Part shown: in pieces, positions 51,577 to 60,409 of the stretch
Numbering within the stretch: position 1 is the stretch's first letter
Layout of the letters: every line of letters begins with the position of its first letter
Origin: Perlabentimonas gracilis
GTDB lineage: Bacteria > Bacteroidota > Bacteroidia > Bacteroidales > Tenuifilaceae
Reading direction: 5' to 3'
DNA length: 64,000 bases
Assembly (NCBI RefSeq): GCF_011174675.1
Contig: NZ_JAANIG010000016.1
Location: 23,980-87,979 of the forward strand
Translations under genes and position numbers: made by a program
Notes under the pieces: generated by a model
What the model was told of the DNA's origin: nothing
The model's input: the letters and a program-made list of their open reading frames with translations, nothing else
The model's database searches: none

Positions 51577-53318
51577 TACTCTACCTCAATATTTAGTTCT
51601 ATAATCTTAACTATTTTGGTGCCGCCCATGAATACAAATTCTACCTTATGGCTACCTTTTGTTAGTGCTCCTGAGGGAATATCGATGGTGAATGGCGATT
51701 TGTGCGTGGGTGGCGTTTGGCTAACAGCAAGTTCGCCATTGTGGCGCACCTCAAGGCGTAAACCTACACGGTTAGCCTCCTGCGCATTGTAGGCTATAGC
51801 AACAGGAACTGATTGCCCTTCGCTAACCTTTTGGCTTGTGGTTTTGGGTTCTTCCAACTTAATGCCCCACTGAATACCCTTATCGTCAAAAGGTTTTACG
51901 GTGATGTATACAATGGCTTTGCCATAAGCGGTTTCGGTATCGTTGCCGGGGCGCATTAGGTAAACGCCTAGCGTGTGGTTGCCTTGCGTTAGTAAATGTG
52001 ATGGTACATGCCCGTAGAAAGGCGATGAAAGTCCACCATAAACCATATCCATCATATCGCCATTAAACTGCGACATTACCCAGGCGCCAAGGTGATTAGC
52101 CGCCTCGGCATTAAACTCAAAGGCAAATTCAATGGGTGTGCCCTCTGAAATTTCAAGGTTGGTGGTTTCGGGTTGTAGTAGATTAAACCCCCAGTCAACG
52201 GTATTTTCTTCAATTTCTACAACGGGAACCTCAACGCCTAGCTCACGGCTGTGAGTAATTCGTTGTATTTTTCCGTTTGTGTCGATGGTTACGGCAAAAC
52301 CTTCGTTATCACCAAAACTCTCGTCGCGGATAAAGAACCAAGCATTATCTTTTTGCAGGCGCTCCTTCTTGGGCTCGTAAAATGGGGTTATCTCGTCGAG
52401 TATCTTCTCAAATAGTTTTGCGTCCTCATCGGTTTTTAGTGTGAATTTTGGACTGATAGACCCAAGAAATATTGATGAGGTCAGTACATCGGTATGCGAC
52501 TCGAAAAAGCGCTCATCGCCATTATGGTTTACGCTAATTACAAGGCTAACTCGTGTTGAACTATATGAATTCCCCTCGCTATCGGTATATACTTCGTCAA
52601 TGTTAAAGTTGTGCTCGCAAATGATGGCGTTGGATATTTGGCTTATGGTGTAATCGGTTAGCCTATTCACGCTTTGCGTAAAGTTGATATTGCTATTTAT
52701 ATGTTGCTTCATAGCATCGAGCTGAGCAGATGATATTTTTATATCGGCTTGCAGCTCTAGTAGTGGCGATCTTTCATCGGGTTCAACAACTTGGTCGGGG
52801 ATGGTAACTTCCATCTTGCTCTCGTAGGTAATGGTTTGCACCTTGCCGCTATCGTCTGTATCAATTCGCCAGAACTCAACATCATCAAAAAAAGTACTGC
52901 GGATAAAGTACCACGAGTTGCCCTGCTGGTAAAAACAGGTGCGTGACCAACGCATATCAATTTGACTAAATAGGTTGTGAAAAGCCTCGGCATCGGCGTT
53001 GCTTTGTAGCCTGTAATTGCTTTGTATTGATGAAACGAACTGGGGCGAGGTTAGTAGCTCGTACTCGCTGTTGAATGCAGCTGCATCACTGCCCGAAACG
53101 AGGAATAGCTTTTCCGATTCGATAAGAGATAAATCGGCCTGAGGCAGGGTATAGGCTACACCTGCCTTAACTATTACAGCACTTGAAATGCTTTGAAAAA
53201 GTGGGTTGCCGAATTGTACTTGGGTATAAAACTCAGAGTTTACTTCAAGTTGACCATCAATAGCTTTAGACAGGCTGGAGCAAAGCATTACAGCGATTAG
53301 AGTTGCTAGAATTCTCAT
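51576..53318 (-). CDS. Large exported protein of unknown function
   Basis: I start at MRILATLIAVMLC (581 residues), a clean signal peptide ending SLSKA. The ATG 12 codons upstream lies on top of the predicted transcription start, leaving no room for a leader. Two related halves in the N-terminal region carry the pattern NAWFFIRDESFGDNEGFAVTIDTNGKIQRITHS / NSWYFIRSTFFDDVEFWRIDTDD (each shown only in part), so there is an internal duplication; the C-terminal part has two Ig-like repeats (KTTSQKVSEGQSVPVAIAYNA versus ETTNLEISEGTPIEFAFEFNA). No enzyme motif. It is driven by operator module 3. Confidence 0.65.
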   Translation of the reverse strand: MRILATLIAVMLCSSLSKAIDGQLEVNSEFYTQVQFGNPLFQSISSAVIVKAGVAYTLPQADLSLIESEKLFLVSGSDAAAFNSEYELLTSPQFVSSIQSNYRLQSNADAEAFHNLFSQIDMRWSRTCFYQQGNSWYFIRSTFFDDVEFWRIDTDDSGKVQTITYESKMEVTIPDQVVEPDERSPLLELQADIKISSAQLDAMKQHINSNINFTQSVNRLTDYTISQISNAIICEHNFNIDEVYTDSEGNSYSSTRVSLVISVNHNGDERFFESHTDVLTSSIFLGSISPKFTLKTDEDAKLFEKILDEITPFYEPKKERLQKDNAWFFIRDESFGDNEGFAVTIDTNGKIQRITHSRELGVEVPVVEIEENTVDWGFNLLQPETTNLEISEGTPIEFAFEFNAEAANHLGAWVMSQFNGDMMDMVYGGLSSPFYGHVPSHLLTQGNHTLGVYLMRPGNDTETAYGKAIVYITVKPFDDKGIQWGIKLEEPKTTSQKVSEGQSVPVAIAYNAQEANRVGLRLEVRHNGELAVSQTPPTHKSPFTIDIPSGALTKGSHKVEFVFMGGTKIVKIIELNIEVE

Positions 53319-53361
53319 AGGTAAAATAGTTAGGTTTATGACGAAACGGTTCATTGTTAAT

Positions 53362-53432
53362 CAAATGTACTGCATCATATCCTAGCAACAGGGGGAGTAT
53401 TTGAAAGCGTGTGGAGGGAGTTTGAAAGCGTA
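53362..53432 (-). promoter_or_regulatory. LytTR-type operator/promoter module 3
   Basis: TTTGAAAGCGTG (53400-53411) and TTTGAAAGCGTA (53421-53432), 21-bp period. On the minus strand TACATTTG (53362-53369) is an exact -7 match, 30 bp past the proximal repeat. No -33 element is seen, as expected if an activator replaces it. Confidence 0.8.
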
Positions 53433-53442
53433 GTTTTGATTG

Positions 53443-53503
53443 TCCACAAATTACACAGATTTCCACAAAATTATTATTTGAGTTGATTTGTGTAATTTGT
53501 GGA
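53443..53503. repeat. Long inverted repeat with a consensus DnaA box
   Basis: TCCACAAATTACACA (53443-53457) and TGTGTAATTTGTGGA (53489-53503) are perfect complements with a 31-nt spacer. The right arm runs into TGTGGATAA (53498-53506), the complement of the TTATCCACA DnaA box. It lies in the gap after DUF3137 paralog 2 and may be its terminator or a dispersed palindrome. Confidence 0.75.
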
Positions 53504-53512
53504 TAACAAATA

Positions 53513-54490
53513 TTATTCTTTAGTCCAAATCCTTGTGTTCAGATTTAGTTCTTGAATAATAATTTGGTTTATTTCAAACAGGTTGTACATAAACTCAATA
53601 TCCTTAAATTTTACGCCCGATGAGAATACCTTGGGCTCAAACAGATTTTTATTAAAACTTATGGCAACGTAAACCCTAGAACCAATAAAGGAGAGGTGCA
53701 TTTTTCGCTTATACTTTTTGTATATATTTACCAATGCCTCCATAATGGTAGGGGTGAGGATGTAGCGCGCTTCTGTTTGGTCGGTGCCAAAAACGGCAAA
53801 AATCTTTTCAAATTCTAGATTTTCTAATTTTACCAGCTTGCCCTTGGAGCTCATTTGCAAGCTTTGCCCAAACTTTCCGAAAAGTCGTTCCGCGGTATCG
53901 GGTTCAATGTAGGTTTTACCCTTAATCTCCTTGTTAAAGTCGGCGTGAAAGAACAGCCCCTTGAAGATGGTATGCCAGGTCTCCTTACGCTTGCCATCCT
54001 TATCGGTAGTAACCGTTTTGTACTCGGTGTGTAGCTCGGAGCATCTGAAATCGGTTTTATCAATCTTTCCGCTTATAAGATCATCGCCTCTATACCTGTC
54101 AACCGATTGTCTAAACAGGTCACTGCTACGATATTCCGAGCTGGTAATGCACTGATCATGGTTATATTCCCAGGTTGGGTCAATTGCCTTAACAATTTCG
54201 CGCACCACCTCATCCTTAAATCTATTGCGATAAATCTTTTTATTTTTAAAAGTACGAACCAGAATAACAATGCCGATAATGGCCAGCGGAGCAATAGAAA
54301 TAAAGGGAAGTGCTTCGTTATAACCTTCCAGCAAAGCTGCTGCAGGGACGAATAGAAGAAAGGTTAAAACAAGTAGTAGAATGCCAAATACTTGTCCCCT
54401 TTTCACTTTTTTTCGAATCCCCTCCAAACCCTGGAGTTTATCTTTTAGCTCGCTATTGTAGAGGGTTTCAAGGTCGTTACGTTCTATCAT
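53513..54490 (-). CDS. DUF3137 family membrane protein, paralog 2
   Basis: 325 residues with two membrane helices (GILLLVLTFLLFVPAAALL, FISIAPLAIIGIVILVRTF). The cytoplasmic DUF3137 domain has SGKIDKTDFRCSELHTEY, FFHADFNKEIKG, EARYILTPTIMEALVNI and ends LNLNTRIWTKE, closely matching paralog 1. Located right after lemA, an arrangement known in other Bacteroidota and Firmicutes; function unknown. Confidence 0.78.
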   Translation of the reverse strand: MIERNDLETLYNSELKDKLQGLEGIRKKVKRGQVFGILLLVLTFLLFVPAAALLEGYNEALPFISIAPLAIIGIVILVRTFKNKKIYRNRFKDEVVREIVKAIDPTWEYNHDQCITSSEYRSSDLFRQSVDRYRGDDLISGKIDKTDFRCSELHTEYKTVTTDKDGKRKETWHTIFKGLFFHADFNKEIKGKTYIEPDTAERLFGKFGQSLQMSSKGKLVKLENLEFEKIFAVFGTDQTEARYILTPTIMEALVNIYKKYKRKMHLSFIGSRVYVAISFNKNLFEPKVFSSGVKFKDIEFMYNLFEINQIIIQELNLNTRIWTKE

Positions 54491-54523
54491 GATGTATGGG
54501 TTTTGGGGTTAGGGTAACTATTC

Positions 54524-54556
54524 AAAAACTAATGCTACAACGTAGTGTAGCATTAG
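54524..54556 (-). terminator. Terminator after lemA
   Basis: CTAATGCTACA/TGTAGCATTAG, an 11-bp perfect stem with a 6-nt loop, followed by T5 on the minus strand. Confidence 0.8.
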
Positions 54557-54583
54557 CTTAAAATGGAATATACGAGTAAGAAC

Positions 54584-55147
54584 CTAGTTGAAAAGATTCT
54601 TTACATTTACGTTTTGCCTTTCGGTCTCGGGAATAACGAATACCTCTTTACGCTTAAGACCCATCATTCCTGCAATTATGCTTTTTGGGAAAACCTGAAT
54701 GGCGTTGTTGTAGTCGGTAATTACTGCGTTGTAGGTTCGGCGTGCTGCCGAAATTTGCGATTCAACCTCGTTAAGCGTACGCTGCAAATTCAGAAAGTTT
54801 TCGCTAGCTTTAAGGTCAGGGTAATTCTCTACAGCCACCATGATGCCGTGCATAGCACCCGAAATCTGGTTGTCGAGTTCCACCTTTTCATCGGCATTCA
54901 TTTGTCTATCGGTGGCTTTTGCTCTTAGCTGGGTAACCTTTTCGAGCAAATCCTTTTCATGGCTGGCATACTGCTGAACGGTAGCAACCAGGTTAGGAAT
55001 TAGGTCGTACCTTTTCTTGAGCTGAACGTCCATTCCTCCAAATGCATTATCAACCTCATTGCGCTTGCGAATAAGGCTGTTGTACATTCCAATAATAATT
55101 AGCAGTAGTAGAACTGCGGCAACAATAATTACGATTGTAGGGCTCAT
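54584..55147 (-). CDS. lemA: LemA family protein
   Basis: 187 residues: an N-terminal membrane helix (IVIIVAAVLLLLIIIGMYNSL) and the LemA helical core (RKRNEVDNAFGGMDVQLKKRYDLIPNLVATVQQYASHEKDLLEKV, seen as consecutive blocks), then AENFPDLKASENFLNLQ-like and ARRTYNAVITDYNNAI. The role is unclear; LemA proteins often neighbour membrane proteases or DUF3137 proteins. A TATCTTTA sequence upstream is a fair -7 element. Confidence 0.93.
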   Translation of the reverse strand: MSPTIVIIVAAVLLLLIIIGMYNSLIRKRNEVDNAFGGMDVQLKKRYDLIPNLVATVQQYASHEKDLLEKVTQLRAKATDRQMNADEKVELDNQISGAMHGIMVAVENYPDLKASENFLNLQRTLNEVESQISAARRTYNAVITDYNNAIQVFPKSIIAGMMGLKRKEVFVIPETERQNVNVKNLFN

Positions 55148-55230
55148 CTTATTTGTTGTTTTGTTTTTTTAAAGATATAAAAAAATGTTTAATCCAACTT
55201 TGTGTTTGTAATTTTGGTAGCACTTAAATT

Positions 55231-55258
55231 AAAAAAGGCGTTGAACTGGTTCAACGCC
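55231..55258 (-). terminator. Terminator after the beta-helix lipoprotein gene
   Basis: GGCGTTGAAC/GTTCAACGCC with a 2-nt loop, then T6 on the minus strand. Confidence 0.9.
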
Positions 55259-55275
55259 CCTCCTAGCTTATATTG

Positions 55276-57030
55276 CTATAGCACTACGTAATTGTTACCG
55301 TCAATATCCTCGAAGGTTATTGTGCTGTAGTCAAGTGAAGACTCTGCATCGACTGTAATGCCGTGGCTCCCAGAGTGAGCAATGCGTGAGTTGGTGAACG
55401 AAACTGGGTTTGAACCGGCTTCGTCAACCAGGTTAACAGCGCCCCAGTAATCGCTTGAGCCAGCGTACAGTATCTCACAGTAATCGAACGAGCTGCCAAT
55501 ACAACCTCTTCTAAAATCAATACCCCACCAATCGCCTTTTGCTGGCGATGGGCTGTTCGATGTAAATACTATTGGGTTATCGGCAGTCCCTTCGGCAGTA
55601 ATAACTGCGTATGAGTCGTCCCAGTAAGGAATTTCGAGTGCTGCATTAACCATAAACTGTAAAGTAGTACCAGCAGCAATAGTAAGCTTAACTCCCGTTC
55701 CGGTTGCACCAATGCGCAGGTTCCCTTCAACAATGTATGGCGCATCGTGGTTTAGCCAAGTGTAGGTGCCCTGCTTGTTGAATTCTTCGTCATCACTAAT
55801 TAGAATGCCAGTGTTTGCAGCAGCGTTAAATGTATTGTTGGCACCTATGGTATGTACGTAATTGGGGCGTATTTGAATAGGGTGCTTGCCAATGCTAGTG
55901 AAAGTGTTTCCTGTAAATTGGGTGAACTGGCCGTTCTCTTTAAGTTGAAATGCGCTATGCTTGAAGTGATTAAAAGTGCAATTGGTAAACTTTACGCTTG
56001 TGTTTTCAATTGTTATAGCGCCGTAGTAGTCGTCGTTGGGGCCAGCATACTCAAAAGTAACGTGGTCGAACTCGCAGCTGCGTGCGCCTTTGTAAAAGTT
56101 TATTCCTTCGTAATCTCCAGCTGATGGCGATGCGCTATTTGAAGTGAAAAGTATTGGCTCTTCTTCGGTACCTTTAGCAATTAATTTGGCGTAATTGTCG
56201 TCCCAGTAAGCCACTTCTAATGCTGCACCAGCAGTAAACTTAACAATAGTTCCTGGGTTAAGGGTCAGGTTCACGCCATTTCCATCGGCTCCAATGCGCA
56301 GGTTACCTTGAACAATGTACGGAGCGTTATGCGCTAACCACGTGTAGGTTCCTGCTGCATCAAAATCCCATGCCTCGGGGAAGAAAATGCCATAACCAGT
56401 CGATACCTGAAAGTTGTTGTTGGAGCCGATTGTATGGGCGTTTTTAGCTGCAATGCTTATGGCGTGTTTGCCAATGTTGGTAAAGGTGTTGTTCTCAAAA
56501 GCAGTGAAAGCACCTCCAACAGAAAGCACAATTGCGCTGTTTTTCAGGTTTCGGAATTGGCAGTTGGTGAATTTAACTTTTGTCTCATCTATGTAAACAG
56601 TTCCATTGTAGTCGTATTTACCACCATACTCAAAAACACAATGTTCAAATACGCAGCTATTTGCTCCGCTATAAAAGTTCAGGCCGCTGTAGTCGCCTGC
56701 CTGAGGCGATGTGCTTGCCGAGGTGAAGATAATAGGTTTTTCCTCGGTACCAATGGCAGTTACTGTTGCGTACTCATTTTCCCAGTATGCAAACTCTAGG
56801 GCTGCATCTTTCATGAACTCAATTACAGTTCCCGCTTCAATGGTAAGATTTCCGCTAACCCTAATATTTCCGTCAATAATATAGGTTTTGCCCGACTCCC
56901 AGGTCGCCGATTCAGAAATATCTTCGGTTATTTCAACAATTTTACCAATGGGTGTTGGGTCGTCCTTTTCGCAGCTGGTAAAAAGTATTACCAGTGAAAG
57001 GGCAAGAAGGCAAAGGATTTTTGTTTTCAT
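55276..57030 (-). CDS. Lipoprotein with three right-handed beta-helix-like repeats
   Basis: 584 residues. A lipoprotein signal (LSLVILFTSC, lipidated Cys20) leads to three tandem repeats of about 170-180 residues, each with an AGTVIEFMKDAALEFAYWENEYA-type start, a GDYSGLNFYSGANSCVFEHCVFEYGG-type middle and an NNTFTNIGKHAISI-type end (each shown only in part). This matches the parallel beta-helix of surface-exposed Bacteroidota proteins; a carbohydrate-binding or adhesive role is possible. It is the gene next to the LytTR response regulator and carries operator module 4. Confidence 0.75.
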   Translation of the reverse strand: MKTKILCLLALSLVILFTSCEKDDPTPIGKIVEITEDISESATWESGKTYIIDGNIRVSGNLTIEAGTVIEFMKDAALEFAYWENEYATVTAIGTEEKPIIFTSASTSPQAGDYSGLNFYSGANSCVFEHCVFEYGGKYDYNGTVYIDETKVKFTNCQFRNLKNSAIVLSVGGAFTAFENNTFTNIGKHAISIAAKNAHTIGSNNNFQVSTGYGIFFPEAWDFDAAGTYTWLAHNAPYIVQGNLRIGADGNGVNLTLNPGTIVKFTAGAALEVAYWDDNYAKLIAKGTEEEPILFTSNSASPSAGDYEGINFYKGARSCEFDHVTFEYAGPNDDYYGAITIENTSVKFTNCTFNHFKHSAFQLKENGQFTQFTGNTFTSIGKHPIQIRPNYVHTIGANNTFNAAANTGILISDDEEFNKQGTYTWLNHDAPYIVEGNLRIGATGTGVKLTIAAGTTLQFMVNAALEIPYWDDSYAVITAEGTADNPIVFTSNSPSPAKGDWWGIDFRRGCIGSSFDYCEILYAGSSDYWGAVNLVDEAGSNPVSFTNSRIAHSGSHGITVDAESSLDYSTITFEDIDGNNYVVL

Positions 57031-57073
57031 AGTACAATTGCTTTAGTTGGTTAGGATTAAAAATTTGCTAAAG

Positions 57074-57144
57074 CAAAGTAAACCTCAAAATTCTGTCCTT
57101 GAATGTGAGAATTTGAAAGTGTTACAGTTGTGTTTGAAAACGTT
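57074..57144 (-). promoter_or_regulatory. LytTR-type operator/promoter module 4
   Basis: TTTGAAAGTGTT (57112-57123) and TTTGAAAACGTT (57133-57144), 21-bp period; the distal repeat touches the response-regulator stop codon. On the minus strand TTACTTTG (57074-57081) keeps the 30-bp gap. The most degenerate of the four modules. Confidence 0.65.
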
Positions 57145-57893
57145 TACCCTTTCAGGATATCCATTAGGGCTTGCTTGCGGCGATGCGAGATGGGAATGGT
57201 GTTGCTATTTTTAAGGATTATCGAACCGCCATCGTTTTTGTCGATTCGCTCAACATGGTTGAGGTTGACTAGGTAGCGCTGATGGGGCCGAAAAAAGCGG
57301 TAGTGCGATAGCATTTGCTCGTACTCTTTTATACCCCTCGACACGAGTATCTCTTTCTTGTCGGTTAGGTGGAAGGTGGTGTAGCTGTTGTCGCTCTCGC
57401 AAAAAATAATATCCTCGAGGTTAACAAGGTAGATGGACTCCATGGTGCGAAGTATAATTTTCCGGTTTTTGCCTTTGTCCTCAACATGGTCCAAAAGGTT
57501 CTGAACCTGTAGCTCTACCTTGTTACGTTCGTATGTAGAGATGGCACTCTCAATGGCTGTGCAAAACTCGGTTTCGTTAACTGGCTTCAGAATGTAATCG
57601 AGGGCACTAAACTTAATGGCCTTAATGGCAAACTCGTCGAATGCTGTAATGAAAATCACCATGAAGTTGTAGGGTCGCACCTTTTGTAGGATATTGAAAC
57701 CCGTTCCACCCATAATTTCAATATCGAGCAGCACAATATCGGGATCTGTTTTTTGTATCAACTCAACTCCAGAGTCAACGCCATCGGCCTCGCCAACAAC
57801 CTCTACATCCGGGAAATTGTTATGAAGTAGGGTTCGATTGGTATCCCTAATATCCTTTTGATCATCAATAATAACAGCTTTAACCTTAGCCAT
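57144..57893 (-). CDS. LytTR-family response regulator (regulon candidate)
   Basis: 249 residues. The receiver domain has the acidic pair IIDDQ, phosphoacceptor Asp57 (IVLLDIEIMGGTG) and Lys in LKPVNETEF. The LytTR domain (about 140-245) includes LEDIIFCESDNSYTTFHL and FFRPHQRYLVNLNHVERI, ending SHRRKQALMDILKG. It ends 6 bp after the sensor kinase gene, so the pair is co-transcribed. It is the only LytTR gene in the 45-60 kb block, and the four TTTGAAAGCGTA modules all lie downstream on the same strand, so it is the likely activator. Confidence 0.9.
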   Translation of the reverse strand: MAKVKAVIIDDQKDIRDTNRTLLHNNFPDVEVVGEADGVDSGVELIQKTDPDIVLLDIEIMGGTGFNILQKVRPYNFMVIFITAFDEFAIKAIKFSALDYILKPVNETEFCTAIESAISTYERNKVELQVQNLLDHVEDKGKNRKIILRTMESIYLVNLEDIIFCESDNSYTTFHLTDKKEILVSRGIKEYEQMLSHYRFFRPHQRYLVNLNHVERIDKNDGGSIILKNSNTIPISHRRKQALMDILKG

Positions 57894-57899
57894 GGGTGT

Positions 57900-59837
57900 T
57901 TAGTTTGAAAGAATGGGGAGGTGTATGGTAATTTTTACACCCACATTGTTTTCTGTGTTGCTATTCGATAGAGTAAAAGTAGGTAAATTTTTGAACTTCT
58001 GCCGCAGCATTTTATGCCTTTTCTTAGTAATCTCCATAGAGCGCGACTGGTGTTCTTTCGACTGGATTGGCTCTGCAATCATCCCTTTCCCGTTATCAAT
58101 AATTTCCACCTTTAGCATATCGTTTAGGTCAATGAACCTAACAATAACCATACCATCACCATCCAAATCTTTTACGCCATGCTTCACGGCATTCTCAACA
58201 AAAGGTTGGATAAAGAGTGGGGGGATGCGTATCATCTCGATGTCAGCATCTTCATCAAAATCAATCTTAAAAGAGAATGCGTGGCTCAGGCGCAGCTGCT
58301 CAAACTCAAGGTAGTTGTTCAGCAGGGCAATCTCCTCATCGAGCGGTATGCTATCGACAAGCGAGTGCTCCAGTACGGCTCGGTTTAGCTGAGCAAATTT
58401 GCCAAGGTAGCTGGCTGCCGATTGTGTATCGTGGTTGTGCATAAACTTCTGTATGCTGCACATGGCGTTCGATAGAAAGTGGGGATTCATCTGCGAGCGC
58501 GATAGCTTTTGCTGAAGTTCAGCCTCCAAAACCTTGGCGTTACGCTGACGTTGAAGGTATAATGTGGTTATCAACCCAAAAATGGTTACCAAAAGGACTA
58601 AAAGTGTAATTCCAATGCGTATCCTTTGCTCTTTAATGATATTTTCCTTGAAGAGCAACTCAATCTCACTCTCTTTTTTCTTGGTTTGATACTCTATTTC
58701 CAGTGCCTGCACATTGCGTTTCGCCTTGGCCGAGATAATGCTATCGCGGTAGGCATAGCTGCTTGCGAACGCATCGAAAGCTTTGTTGTAGTTACCCTCC
58801 TGCTTATGATAATCTGCGAGGGCAGTTTCTATCGTTACCAGATTCTCGAGAGAGTGAATCGATAAGGCAATGTCTTTGGCTCGATTAAGCGTTTCCCACG
58901 CCGAATCTAACCTCCCCTGCTGGATATCAATATTCCCAAGGTATGATAGGCATAGCGACTGGTAGCGTTTATTGTTAGTTTTTATATGAATTTGAAGTGC
59001 TTTCTCGAATTCTTCTTGGGCTTTATCGTACTGCCCTTTTGCAAAGTATGCTTGACCTAGCAAGTGGTTTGCTACGGCAATGCCATCGGTTTGGTTAGTT
59101 TCAATCTTAAGTTCTCGCGATTGCTGGAAGTAGTATATAGCCGAATCGATCATATTTTGTGCAAGGTATATTTCGCCAAGGCATCCGTAGTTGAATGATA
59201 GCGAACGCTTGTCTTCATACTGGATGGATGCATTAATAGCTTGCTCGATGTAGTAGCGAGCCTCCGGGTAATCTTCCTGCGCAAAGTAGGTTGCTCCAAT
59301 AGAGTTCTGCGTAAAGTATACCCCCTGCTTATCGCCCAGGGCTTGCTGCACATTTAAGGCCTTATGGAAATACTGAAGTGCAAGCGCATTGTAGTCCTGC
59401 CTTCGGTAAACTTGTCCTAGGTTGGAGTAGTTGTAGGCCAGCTGCGCGCTATCGGCCAGTTCAGTTGCTATTTCAAGCGATCGGAGATGGTACTGTGTAG
59501 CAATTTCGTAGTTTCCCTCTTGCCTCTCTCTATGGCCAAGCCTATCGAGTGCTTCCATTAAGCCAGGCTTAAAGTTAACCCTTTGGGTGTGCTCAATATA
59601 ATCCTCCATCAGGGGTTTAAAAAGCTCTTTCAGCCTACGGCGGTTTTTGCTTATGGTGACCAGCAAGCTTTTTAGCTGCTCTCCGTTGTCATCAGCTTTT
59701 TGTATTTCCAATCGAATGCTATCGCTAAGCTGCCTTATATCATTAGGCTGTGCAACTGTGTTGGTACTTAGGAGTAGTAGTGAAACAAAAAAACCGAAAA
59801 AGAATGATTTTAAAGGATGTTCAAAAAGCAATTTCAC
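57900..59837 (-). CDS. TPR sensor histidine kinase (LytS-type, His_kinase family)
   Basis: 645 residues. An N-terminal signal segment (FFFGFFVSLLLLSTNTVA) is followed by TPR repeats to about residue 380 (for example LAYNYSNLGQVYRRQDYNALALQYFHKAL), a coil, one membrane helix at about 406-427, then the His_kinase domain with His453 in RSQMNPHFLSNAM and a HATPase domain (FIQPFVENAVKHG, DNGKGM). The standard partner architecture for LytTR regulators in Bacteroidota. The TPR part should sense a periplasmic signal. Confidence 0.92.
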   Translation of the reverse strand: MKLLFEHPLKSFFFGFFVSLLLLSTNTVAQPNDIRQLSDSIRLEIQKADDNGEQLKSLLVTISKNRRRLKELFKPLMEDYIEHTQRVNFKPGLMEALDRLGHRERQEGNYEIATQYHLRSLEIATELADSAQLAYNYSNLGQVYRRQDYNALALQYFHKALNVQQALGDKQGVYFTQNSIGATYFAQEDYPEARYYIEQAINASIQYEDKRSLSFNYGCLGEIYLAQNMIDSAIYYFQQSRELKIETNQTDGIAVANHLLGQAYFAKGQYDKAQEEFEKALQIHIKTNNKRYQSLCLSYLGNIDIQQGRLDSAWETLNRAKDIALSIHSLENLVTIETALADYHKQEGNYNKAFDAFASSYAYRDSIISAKAKRNVQALEIEYQTKKKESEIELLFKENIIKEQRIRIGITLLVLLVTIFGLITTLYLQRQRNAKVLEAELQQKLSRSQMNPHFLSNAMCSIQKFMHNHDTQSAASYLGKFAQLNRAVLEHSLVDSIPLDEEIALLNNYLEFEQLRLSHAFSFKIDFDEDADIEMIRIPPLFIQPFVENAVKHGVKDLDGDGMVIVRFIDLNDMLKVEIIDNGKGMIAEPIQSKEHQSRSMEITKKRHKMLRQKFKNLPTFTLSNSNTENNVGVKITIHLPILSN

Positions 59838-59969
59838 TTTTTAAAATTTTTTGGTTTGTGGTTTATTAATCTGTTGTAAGTTGTTTATAAAATTACTACA
59901 ATAATTGTAATTTTTATTACTCCGGTAAGCTATTTTTAATAATCAATTGCATAAGCATTTACAGGCTGG

Positions 59970-60326
59970 CTAGCAGTTTTCTTTTCCGCCCTTGCAAAGC
60001 ACAATTTCAGTAGGGCTAATGGTTACCATATGGCCTTTCTGCGCCTCTTCGAACCAAGGCTTGATATGGTATAGGAAACGCTCCACCTTGGCGCGTTCGT
60101 CTATAAGTTGTATAATAATGGGATGTTTGCTTGCCAACTCCCAAAACTTTACGTTTGTTGATCGGCTGCTGGCACCATAGCCCATTTCACCCTTAAAGAC
60201 AGTGGCACCTCGTATTCCAAAATTTTTTGCTTCAATGGTGATAGCCTCAAAAAGGGGGCTATTATGGAATGTGTCTGTTGAGCTTAGATAGATGCTCATC
60301 ATTACAACTTGGTTAGGCTGATTCAT
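59970..60326 (-). CDS. DUF190 family protein
   Basis: 118 residues of the DUF190 (PII-like ferredoxin fold) type: SPLFEAITIEAKNFGIRGATVFKGEMGYG followed by PIIIQLIDERAKVERFL (both shown as parts of the conserved block). DUF190 genes are often next to the fluoride exporter crcB, but no crcB is here, and no fluoride riboswitch was seen in the leader. Location cytoplasmic; function unknown. Confidence 0.85.
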   Translation of the reverse strand: MNQPNQVVMMSIYLSSTDTFHNSPLFEAITIEAKNFGIRGATVFKGEMGYGASSRSTNVKFWELASKHPIIIQLIDERAKVERFLYHIKPWFEEAQKGHMVTISPTEIVLCKGGKENC

Positions 60327-60409
60327 GGCGCTAGGGGTTTGGTTAGCAACTATTTGATAGTGCTAATATACCATGAATTTACTTAACCTGAGTTGCTTTG
60401 TGGTTAAAT

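Noticed and set aside
60327..60409. Fluoride riboswitch upstream of the DUF190 gene
   Set aside because: No match to the conserved core of that aptamer, and crcB is missing.
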